Position numbers and translations under genes: made by a program. Shown here piece by piece: positions 43,737-50,223 of a stretch of DNA of 50,223 bases. This DNA comes from an uncultured Flavobacteriaceae bacterium (GTDB taxonomy: Bacteria; Bacteroidota; Bacteroidia; Flavobacteriales; Flavobacteriaceae). The DNA is taken from positions 1 to 50,223 of the forward strand of contig CAJWGK010000007.1 in assembly GCA_913030895.1 (NCBI GenBank). Reading direction: 5' to 3'. The notes beneath the pieces are model-generated. The model searched no databases, was not told the origin of the DNA, and saw nothing but the letters and a program-made list of their open reading frames with translations. Position 1 is the first letter of the stretch. Every line of letters starts with the position of its first letter.

Positions 43737-45007
43737 TAGCCGTATTTATCTTTCCACCTTGTTTTGAGGAATTTTCTTAACTGTAACTCTTTGGCATTTT
43801 TTCCAGGTTCATAAAACCTTTGTCCTTTTAACTCTTCAGGTAAAAATTCCATTTCAGCAAAATTATTTTCATGGCTATGGGCGTATTGATAATCCATGCC
43901 ATGTCCCAATTCCTTCATTAACTCGGTAGGTGCATTGCGAAGTTGTAATGGCACACTGAGATCGCCAGTTTCCTTAACTTTCCTTTGCGCTTTGTTTATT
44001 GCTTCATAAGCCGCATTACTCTTTTCTGAACACGCAAGGTAGAGTGCACACTGACTCAATGGGATACGAGCCTCAGGAAAACCCAATATATTCACAGCCT
44101 GAAAAGTACTATTTGCCAACACCAGTGCGTTTGGATTGGCATTACCGATATCTTCAGCAGCAAGAATTAGCATTCTTCTGGCGATAAACTTTACCTCCTC
44201 TCCACCCTCAATCATCCTGGCTAGCCAGTAAACCGCTGCGTTAGGATCACTTCCTCTTATAGATTTTATAAAAGCAGAAATGATATCATAGTGAAGATCA
44301 CCGTTCTTATCAAAAAGCGCCATTTGAGTCTGAACCTTTTCTAAAACAGTTACATTGTCGATTTTGATAGGTTCAGAAAGACTGTTTACAACTAATTCTA
44401 AGGCTGACAAAAGCTTTCTAGCATCTCCACCAGATATTTTCAATAAAGCTTCATCTTCTAAAATTTCAACTTTTTTATTAGAAATCTCAGGATCAATTTT
44501 TAGTGCATTGGCAATCAATTCCTGCAACTGTATTTTGTCCAAGGGGTTAAGGGTATAGACCTGACATCTTGAAAGCAAAGCATTGATGACCTCAAAACTG
44601 GGGTTTTCAGTAGTCGCACCGATCAGTGTTATACTTCCCTTTTCAACTGCTCCAAGTAATGAGTCTTGTTGAGATTTACTAAAGCGATGAATTTCATCGA
44701 TAAATAATAGCGGGCTTTTATTGGTAAATAAACCACCATTTTGTTCCGCTTTTTGTAATATTTCTCTGATTTCTTTGACCCCTGAGTTAATCGCAGAAAG
44801 TTGATAAAATGGTCTTTCCTTTTGGGCTGCTAATAATCTGGCTAAAGTTGTTTTTCCTGTTCCAGGGGGTCCCCACAAAATCATAGAGGGTAGATTCCCG
44901 CTTTTCAATATCGGAGTAAGGGCTCCTTTTGGACCAATTAAATGTTCCTGACCGAGATACTCACCTAAGTTTTTAGGTCGCATTCTTTCAGCAAGTGGAG
45001 TATTCAT
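43733..45007 (-). CDS. rarA: Replication-associated recombination protein RarA (MgsA)
   Basis: AAA+ ATPase of the RarA/WRNIP1 clamp-loader-like family, which acts at stalled replication forks. The 424-residue protein has PLAERMRPKNLGEYLGQEHLIG at the N-terminus, Walker A WGPPGTGKTTLA, Walker B LLFIDEIHRFSKSQQD, sensor 1 GATTENPSFEV, and the C-terminal tetramerisation region (RGSDPNAAVYWLARM, YQYAHSHENNF). It is 12 bases downstream of rlmB, probably in one operon. Confidence 0.96.
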   Translation of the reverse strand: MNTPLAERMRPKNLGEYLGQEHLIGPKGALTPILKSGNLPSMILWGPPGTGKTTLARLLAAQKERPFYQLSAINSGVKEIREILQKAEQNGGLFTNKSPLLFIDEIHRFSKSQQDSLLGAVEKGSITLIGATTENPSFEVINALLSRCQVYTLNPLDKIQLQELIANALKIDPEISNKKVEILEDEALLKISGGDARKLLSALELVVNSLSEPIKIDNVTVLEKVQTQMALFDKNGDLHYDIISAFIKSIRGSDPNAAVYWLARMIEGGEEVKFIARRMLILAAEDIGNANPNALVLANSTFQAVNILGFPEARIPLSQCALYLACSEKSNAAYEAINKAQRKVKETGDLSVPLQLRNAPTELMKELGHGMDYQYAHSHENNFAEMEFLPEELKGQRFYEPGKNAKELQLRKFLKTRWKDKYGY

Positions 45008-45019
45008 ATCACTTTGGAT

Positions 45020-45754
45020 TTAACTGTACTGTCTTTGTCTCAGCAATTCAAATAGAACAATACCACAAGCAACACTTACATTAAGAGAAGCCATTTGATC
45101 GTTCATTGGCAACTTAATTTTGGCATTCACCAGCTTTATTAATCCGGGTTGTATTCCTTTGTCCTCAGATCCCATAATCAATGCAGTGGAACCTTCAAAG
45201 GAGTATTCAAATGCAGTTTCTGTAGCCTTTTCAGTAACCGCTATGGTCACAATGTCGTTTGCTTGTAGAAGATAAATCGCATCTTTTAGATGATTTACCT
45301 TAACCATCGGTACAGAAAAAATACCTCCTGCCGAAGTTTTTACAGTGTCAGCATTGACTGGAGCTGATCCCGTTTGTGGCAAAATAATTCCAGCTACCCC
45401 TGTTGCTGCTGCTGTTCGAAGAATTGCACCTAAGTTTCGGGTATCTGTAATACCATCCAAAAGTAGGTAGGTAGCATTTTTATCCTCATTCTGAGCGATT
45501 AATTCCTCCAGCGATTGAAATTGAATGGGTGCAATTCTAGCGACTGCCCCTTGGTGATTTTGATTTGAGAAGCGGTCAAGCCTTTCTTTTGGCACATAAC
45601 TGTGTGAGATGCCCAATTGATGGATTTTCTTTTCCAGACTTTTGAAAAGATTTCCTTGCTGGCCTTTTAGTAGCCAAATTTTATCTATGGCTTTATCTTG
45701 AGATATTGCTTCTAAGATCGCACGAATTCCATAGATATCCTGTTCTGTTTTCAT
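45020..45754 (-). CDS. rlmB: 23S rRNA (guanosine2251-2'-O)-methyltransferase RlmB
   Basis: SPOUT-family enzyme that methylates G2251 in the ribosomal P loop of 23S rRNA. The 244-residue protein has an N-terminal L30e-like substrate domain starting at DIYGIRAILEAIS, then the knot domain motifs DTRNLGAILRTAAATG, IMGSEDKGI and LPMNDQMASLNVSVACGIVLFE. The IYGIRAILEA opening and overall length favour RlmB over other SpoU members. It precedes rarA on the same strand. Confidence 0.9.
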   Translation of the reverse strand: MKTEQDIYGIRAILEAISQDKAIDKIWLLKGQQGNLFKSLEKKIHQLGISHSYVPKERLDRFSNQNHQGAVARIAPIQFQSLEELIAQNEDKNATYLLLDGITDTRNLGAILRTAAATGVAGIILPQTGSAPVNADTVKTSAGGIFSVPMVKVNHLKDAIYLLQANDIVTIAVTEKATETAFEYSFEGSTALIMGSEDKGIQPGLIKLVNAKIKLPMNDQMASLNVSVACGIVLFELLRQRQYS

Positions 45755-45804
45755 GTTTGCAATTTAGAAATAACCTAACAGAATCGGGTTTAAAAAAACT
45801 TAAT

Positions 45805-47220
45805 TTATCGATTGGTATTGACGCTGTTGTCAATGAAATCGTTAGCATCGATTTCTTTCTGGGGTATTTTAAGGTAGAATTTTTTATCGTCAGGCAGGAG
45901 GTTAGCAGCACTTTTAACGCGATGATTCCCTGTTCGGGTAATACCGCGACGAAGTCTTTTTGCATCAAACCACTCAACGCCCATTTCCCCATATAGCTCT
46001 TTCCTTCTCTCCACCAATATTTCTTCAATTAATGCCTCACCACTATTACCGGACGCCACAGCATTGGGATCACGATTACTTTGAAGTTCAAAAAGTAAGT
46101 TTGCAGCTTCGATCTCGTCTCCTAAACGTGCTTTTGCCTCGGCTGCTATTAATAGCATTTCAACTGATCTAATAATTGGAATATCTGAGGTGAAGTCAAA
46201 TTTAAATTTAGAAGAGGTCCATGTATTATACTGGTCTTCATCCTCCTCATTAAATCGGTTTATGAAGGTGTTTCTTACATCAGTTTCACTAAATAATGCA
46301 ACGAACTCACGGTTCCAGAACGCCAGACCGTAACCTTCGCTTTGGTTGTCAGTGAATGAATGAGGCGCGATATTAAAATAGGTTGATTGATCTATTTGCT
46401 GTGGCATCGCCCAAATCCACTCCTCAGCACTCATGTCGTCAAATCCTTGGTTGTATTCGTTTGCATTTAACGCATATTCACCTCTTGCAATATTTGCTGC
46501 TGTTGCTGCCTCCTCCCAATTACCCATGACCTGATGAACTTTTGCCAAAATAGCATAGGCAACACTGCGATCTACATATGACTTATTAATTCTATTTGAT
46601 GGGGTGTATTGAATAGCGTAACCTAAATCCTCTAAAATAAAACTGTAGAGTGCCGTTAAATTTGACATGGGCTTTCCCTCATTAGCAGGTTCCTGATATA
46701 TTGGTGGTGCAGGAAGTGAAGGGTCAAAGCTGTAGGTATGTTGAAACTCCATTGCCAACTGGAAATAGTAAAAAGCCCTAAGGGCATAGGCTTGTCCTAA
46801 CAACGCTTGTTTTTCCGTTTCACTAAGAGTGTTGCTATTGCTAACGCCATCAACAAAAATATTGATTTGATTGATGATCGTATAGGGAAATTCCCAACTA
46901 AAAATTGTTCGTCTGTAGGAAGGCTCACGATTATCATTTTCATAATCAAATACATACCAACTATTGCCTAAAACCAAATCATTTCCCTTAACGACTCTCG
47001 CAAAAAACATAGCGTAAAGTCCACTAGTATCAGTATTGTCATAAGTGAGTCTACTAAGTCGTAAAATCCCTGACATTAAAGATTCCGCCCCTTCTTTGGA
47101 TTGAAAAACAAGAGCAGAATTTACTGTGCCACTAGGCCTTGGTTCCTCCAAATAATCTTTACCACAGCTAATTAAAATTAGTGAAACACAAAAATAAAAT
47201 GTCAGTAGGGATTTTTTCAT
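45805..47220 (-). CDS. SusD/RagB-family nutrient-binding lipoprotein
   Basis: Surface lipoprotein that captures substrate and forms a lid over its SusC partner. The 471-residue protein has a lipobox (LISC, Cys19), YLEEPRPSGTV at the mature N-terminus, TPR-type helices (ALLGQAYALRAFYYFQLAMEF) and the C-terminal SusD domain (VERRKELYGEMGVEWFDAKRLRRG). The start is the ATG at 47220; a TTG-type start 6 bases upstream is less likely. It is 10 bases downstream of the susC-like gene. The substrate cannot be inferred, as no glycosidase or transporter genes accompany the pair here. Confidence 0.94.
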   Translation of the reverse strand: MKKSLLTFYFCVSLILISCGKDYLEEPRPSGTVNSALVFQSKEGAESLMSGILRLSRLTYDNTDTSGLYAMFFARVVKGNDLVLGNSWYVFDYENDNREPSYRRTIFSWEFPYTIINQINIFVDGVSNSNTLSETEKQALLGQAYALRAFYYFQLAMEFQHTYSFDPSLPAPPIYQEPANEGKPMSNLTALYSFILEDLGYAIQYTPSNRINKSYVDRSVAYAILAKVHQVMGNWEEAATAANIARGEYALNANEYNQGFDDMSAEEWIWAMPQQIDQSTYFNIAPHSFTDNQSEGYGLAFWNREFVALFSETDVRNTFINRFNEEDEDQYNTWTSSKFKFDFTSDIPIIRSVEMLLIAAEAKARLGDEIEAANLLFELQSNRDPNAVASGNSGEALIEEILVERRKELYGEMGVEWFDAKRLRRGITRTGNHRVKSAANLLPDDKKFYLKIPQKEIDANDFIDNSVNTNR

Positions 47221-47230
47221 TTTCAAAATT

Positions 47231-50223
47231 TTACAATTGAAGATTAACCCCTAGGGCGTATGTTTTCATTTGATGCGATCGGTTGTCTGTTAGACCTGAT
47301 AAGTCTTGCTCAGGATCAATTCCTTTGTGAGATTGGAAAGTAAATATATTGTCTCCTTGTAAAAAGACCCTCAGTTGTTTTATTTTAAATTTCTCAATCA
47401 AACTTTGATTAAAATTATATCCAATATTCAAAGCTCTTAATCGAACATAATCGTTTTTAAATAAGAATCGGGTCGATTCCGCATTAAAATCATTTTGACC
47501 ATTCATAAAAAGTGGAACATCAGTCAAGTCTCCGGGTTTTTGCCATCTATTTGACAGGTCAGGGTGTCCCTGTCTCCCTGGGGTAACGAAGCCATTCATC
47601 AAACTAGCATATACCCCATCGTAAACATAGGATCCAAAGCTAAAATTGAAAAGAGTACTTAGGTCAAAATTACCGTAAGAGGCGTTAATGGCAAATCCTC
47701 CCACCATTAAAGGTATAGAAGATTTTCCAGTGTAATAGCGCGTAGCTTCAGTATAATCTTTAGTAGTTATTCGCTCACCTGTTTTTATGCCTTGATCAGT
47801 TACAATATCCTTATACCACATTTGGTATCCATCAATAAAATCTACCCCAGCAGATTTTTGCAAATAGAACTCGTATAAAGATTTCCCGACTTTCCATTTT
47901 TTATTTCCATCAATAAATTCATCTTGAGTAAGCTCAGTGATCTCATTTTTATCAAATGAAAAATTTAAACCCAAGTTTAAATTAAAATCATTCCATTCCA
48001 AAACTTTACTGTTGAAGGTAAATTCCAAACCCGAATTTTTAACCGCACCCACATTCGTCTTGACGGATTCATTTCCAGTGGATAAAGCTAAAGGTTTGTC
48101 ATATATCAAGTCGATTGACTCTTTAGTGTAATACTCAATACTTCCGTTTAATCGATTTCCAAAAAGAGAAAATTCCGCTCCAGCATTTGTCAGTGCTGTC
48201 TTTTCCCAACTTAAGTTTGGATCTACAAACTCGAGTGATAAAACTCCTGGTTTTTTGAGCTGATTATATCCTGTACCAAAAACCTGTAGGTATGGAAAAA
48301 AACCAATCCCCCTGTTGTTACCAAGTTCCCCATAAGAAACCTTGAGTTTTAAACTATCAATCCAATTGATATTTCTTATAAAATCTTCTCTAGATACAAC
48401 CCATGACCCTCCGACAGAATAGAAAGTTCCCCACCTTGTATCAATAGAAAACTTTGTCGAGCCATCTCTTCTAAAAGAAGTTTCTAAAATATATTTACGA
48501 TCAAAGTTGTAGTTCAAACGACCTATTCCACTGAGCATTCGTTCTTTATTTGAAGCACCTGCGACACGCTCAGGAACTGTACTACCGTTAAGTACGTTTA
48601 CATTGGGCAAAAAACCAGTACCTGAAGCACCCATTATGTTTTCTTCAAACTCATAGGTTTCAAAAATGGCATCCGCTCTAAAGGTATGTAGCCCGAAACT
48701 ATGTTTAAAATTTAGGGTCTGGATGGCATTTATAGTCGTAAAAAAGTTTCTGTTTTGTGAAACTCTTCCATCTACCGATGCTGCAGCACCAAATTGGTTG
48801 TTGTCGAATCGAAAATTATCTACTGTTGCTCTTTCATAAGAGAACTGTGAATTGAAATTTAAATTTTTTGAAAAATCAATTTTAATGTAGCCATTCAAGG
48901 ATACGTAATTATTATTGTTCAGAACTTCATTATTGACGATGGCACCGTAGGCATTTTCACCGGAAAATGCTGGTCGCACCCCGTTGATCGATTGGGAGTT
49001 ATTACCTCCATAATCCAATGTTAACCCTTCTCCGTTTTCCCCTATTAACGCACCATTGCTATCTCTCTGATATAATGGATAATAATTTGGGATGGAATAA
49101 ATCCATTGTATGGCGTTTGAGTAGGCCAACCCCGATTGATTGGGTGCATTCTGTTTTGATGTGGTATAGGAGATATTTAACCCTGTTTTAATAAAGTCTT
49201 TGATTTGCGTATCTAATTTTAGTCTGGTGGCAAAACGCTCAAAATAGGTCGTTTTGATTTGTCCTTGTTCTTTATGATAATTAGATCCAAAATAAAAAGA
49301 AGTGTTTTCGCTACCGCCTGAGACTGACAAGCCGTGCTGTTTTTTGTATGCTTTATCGTTAATGATGACTTTTTTCCAATCTGTATTCCAGGCTGGAATA
49401 GCGATCAGTTCACCTTGACTATTTACGGGTTCTTCAATACCATAGGGATTATAACCTAGTAAGCTAACCAAATTATTACTTGCCAGAGAAGCAGCAACCT
49501 CTGGGGAATTATTGTTTTCATACAATTCTCGGTTTCTTGAGGCCTCCCAGAAATATTCTGTAAAACGATTAATATCCAGTAAATCATGCATGGGAGTAGC
49601 CATTGATGAATTTCCATAAGAGGAACTAATTGCGATAGTAGTTTCTGTTGATTTTGAACCCGATTTTGTAGAAATAATAATTACTCCGTTGGCTCCTCTT
49701 GAACCATAAAGTGAGGTTGAGGAGGCATCTTTCAAAACAGAAATAGACGCTACCTGCTCTTGTGCAATACTATTGAGGTCACCGTTAAATGGTGCGCCAT
49801 CAACAATGATTAACGGGGCAGCTGACGCATTGATAGAACCAATTCCTCGAATTCTAATCGTTGGATTAGTCCCAGGTATCCCCCCGCTATTTACCACATT
49901 GATTCCGGGAATACTTCCTTGAATAGCTTGGGTTATTGTCGTAGCAGGTTGGGATTGCAACTCTTTTGAAGATATCACCGCAACTGATCCGACTATGGTT
50001 TCCTTTGCCTGCTTACCGAAAGCCACCACAACGACTTCTTCCAATTTATTGTCTGGAAAAAGGGCTATGTCTAGCTGAGTGTTTTCCTTGAGTAAAACAG
50101 CTTGTTTTTCGTACCCTACAAAGCTAAATTCAAGGGTAGCTCCTTGAGGGACTTCTATGGAGTAATTTCCGTCAAAATCTGAGCTTACACCATTAACCGT
50201 TCCTCGTTCAATAACCGTTGCAC
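47231..50223 (-). CDS. SusC/RagA-family TonB-dependent outer membrane receptor (5' end outside window)
   Basis: Imports the ligand bound by the adjacent SusD protein, using TonB energy. The coding frame runs past the right edge, so the signal peptide is missing; about 997 residues are visible. It begins in a carboxypeptidase-like regulatory domain (VNGVSSDFDGNYSIEVPQGA, FSFVGYEKQ), followed by a plug domain (EEVVVVAFGKQAKETIVGSV, IRIRGIGSIN, PLIIVDGAPFNGD, LKDASSTSLYGSRGANGVI) and a beta-barrel. A TTG at 50044 could look like a start, but the frame is open upstream and encodes the missing domain, so it is not one. The barrel ends with YALGVNLQL. Confidence 0.94.
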   Translation of the reverse strand, partial: ATVIERGTVNGVSSDFDGNYSIEVPQGATLEFSFVGYEKQAVLLKENTQLDIALFPDNKLEEVVVVAFGKQAKETIVGSVAVISSKELQSQPATTITQAIQGSIPGINVVNSGGIPGTNPTIRIRGIGSINASAAPLIIVDGAPFNGDLNSIAQEQVASISVLKDASSTSLYGSRGANGVIIISTKSGSKSTETTIAISSSYGNSSMATPMHDLLDINRFTEYFWEASRNRELYENNNSPEVAASLASNNLVSLLGYNPYGIEEPVNSQGELIAIPAWNTDWKKVIINDKAYKKQHGLSVSGGSENTSFYFGSNYHKEQGQIKTTYFERFATRLKLDTQIKDFIKTGLNISYTTSKQNAPNQSGLAYSNAIQWIYSIPNYYPLYQRDSNGALIGENGEGLTLDYGGNNSQSINGVRPAFSGENAYGAIVNNEVLNNNNYVSLNGYIKIDFSKNLNFNSQFSYERATVDNFRFDNNQFGAAASVDGRVSQNRNFFTTINAIQTLNFKHSFGLHTFRADAIFETYEFEENIMGASGTGFLPNVNVLNGSTVPERVAGASNKERMLSGIGRLNYNFDRKYILETSFRRDGSTKFSIDTRWGTFYSVGGSWVVSREDFIRNINWIDSLKLKVSYGELGNNRGIGFFPYLQVFGTGYNQLKKPGVLSLEFVDPNLSWEKTALTNAGAEFSLFGNRLNGSIEYYTKESIDLIYDKPLALSTGNESVKTNVGAVKNSGLEFTFNSKVLEWNDFNLNLGLNFSFDKNEITELTQDEFIDGNKKWKVGKSLYEFYLQKSAGVDFIDGYQMWYKDIVTDQGIKTGERITTKDYTEATRYYTGKSSIPLMVGGFAINASYGNFDLSTLFNFSFGSYVYDGVYASLMNGFVTPGRQGHPDLSNRWQKPGDLTDVPLFMNGQNDFNAESTRFLFKNDYVRLRALNIGYNFNQSLIEKFKIKQLRVFLQGDNIFTFQSHKGIDPEQDLSGLTDNRSHQMKTYALGVNLQL

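Noticed and set aside
50044-50046. Start codon of the SusC-like gene at a TTG
   Set aside because: The frame stays open to the window edge and encodes a recognisable carboxypeptidase-like domain, so the true start lies outside.
45805-50223. Complete polysaccharide utilisation locus
   Set aside because: Only a SusC/SusD pair is visible; no glycosidase, sigma/anti-sigma or sensor gene adjoins it inside the window, and the GH15 and sulfatase genes are more than 17 kb away.

Overview
The window is AT-rich chromosomal DNA from a member of the Bacteroidota, most likely a flavobacterium-like gliding or marine lineage. Supporting signs are the gliding genes gldB and gldC, a PorT-type protein of the type IX secretion system, a SusC/SusD pair, a short SigA-type primary sigma factor, menaquinone biosynthesis, start sites without clear Shine-Dalgarno sequences, and several matches to the Bacteroidota -7 promoter element TAnnTTTG. 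Genus and species cannot be read from the sequence alone. No rRNA, CRISPR array, transposon or prophage was seen, and no gene-free stretch exceeds 300 bases (the longest is about 165 bases, before the OmpA-family gene).

Layout. 1-2.0 kb: dnaG primase, convergent with an atypical LuxR-type response regulator and nadE (2.0-3.5 kb, minus strand). 3.5-4.8 kb: gldB-gldC. 4.8-6.2 kb, minus strand: the GTPase gene engB and an alpha/beta hydrolase gene. 6.3-22.1 kb: a complete, very tightly packed division and cell-wall (dcw) cluster, mraZ-rsmH-ftsL-ftsI-murE-mraY-murD-ftsW-murG-murC-ftsQ-ftsA-ftsZ, with yqeY as a tail and four MraZ-box-like repeats in front. A tRNA-Arg(UCG) gene follows. 22.3-24.1 kb: a lipoprotein sulfatase. 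24.1-28.1 kb: a trehalose synthesis fusion (otsA-otsB) divergent from a GH15 hydrolase. 28.3-29.7 kb: an OmpA-like protein with five calcium-binding-type repeats. 29.7-38.6 kb, all on the minus strand: tamL-like, fbaA, accD, rpsO, pnp, rpoD/sigA, rpe. 38.6-45.8 kb: a SPOUT RNA methyltransferase, porT and ubiE, trkA-trkH potassium uptake, then rarA and rlmB. 45.8-50.2 kb: a SusD lipoprotein and the 3' part of its SusC receptor, which runs off the right edge.

How the genes work together. The dcw cluster makes the lipid-linked peptidoglycan precursor (murE, murD, murC, mraY, murG) and builds the divisome (ftsL, ftsI, ftsW, ftsQ, ftsA, ftsZ). The MurE DNPR motif points to meso-diaminopimelate peptidoglycan. 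GldB and GldC belong to the gliding apparatus and PorT to the secretion apparatus coupled to it. otsAB and the GH15 enzyme could form a make-and-break pair for trehalose. The SusC/SusD pair and the sulfatase point to use of polymers or sulfated polysaccharides.

The most unusual observations are parallel losses of expected residues in core proteins. DnaG lacks all four ligands of its zinc ribbon, AccD also lacks its zinc-ribbon cysteines, and the response regulator carries Glu where the phosphorylated Asp should be, with a perfect 9-bp dyad in front of its gene. I found no clearly new multi-gene system. The rest is conserved core genome with some lineage-specific twists.
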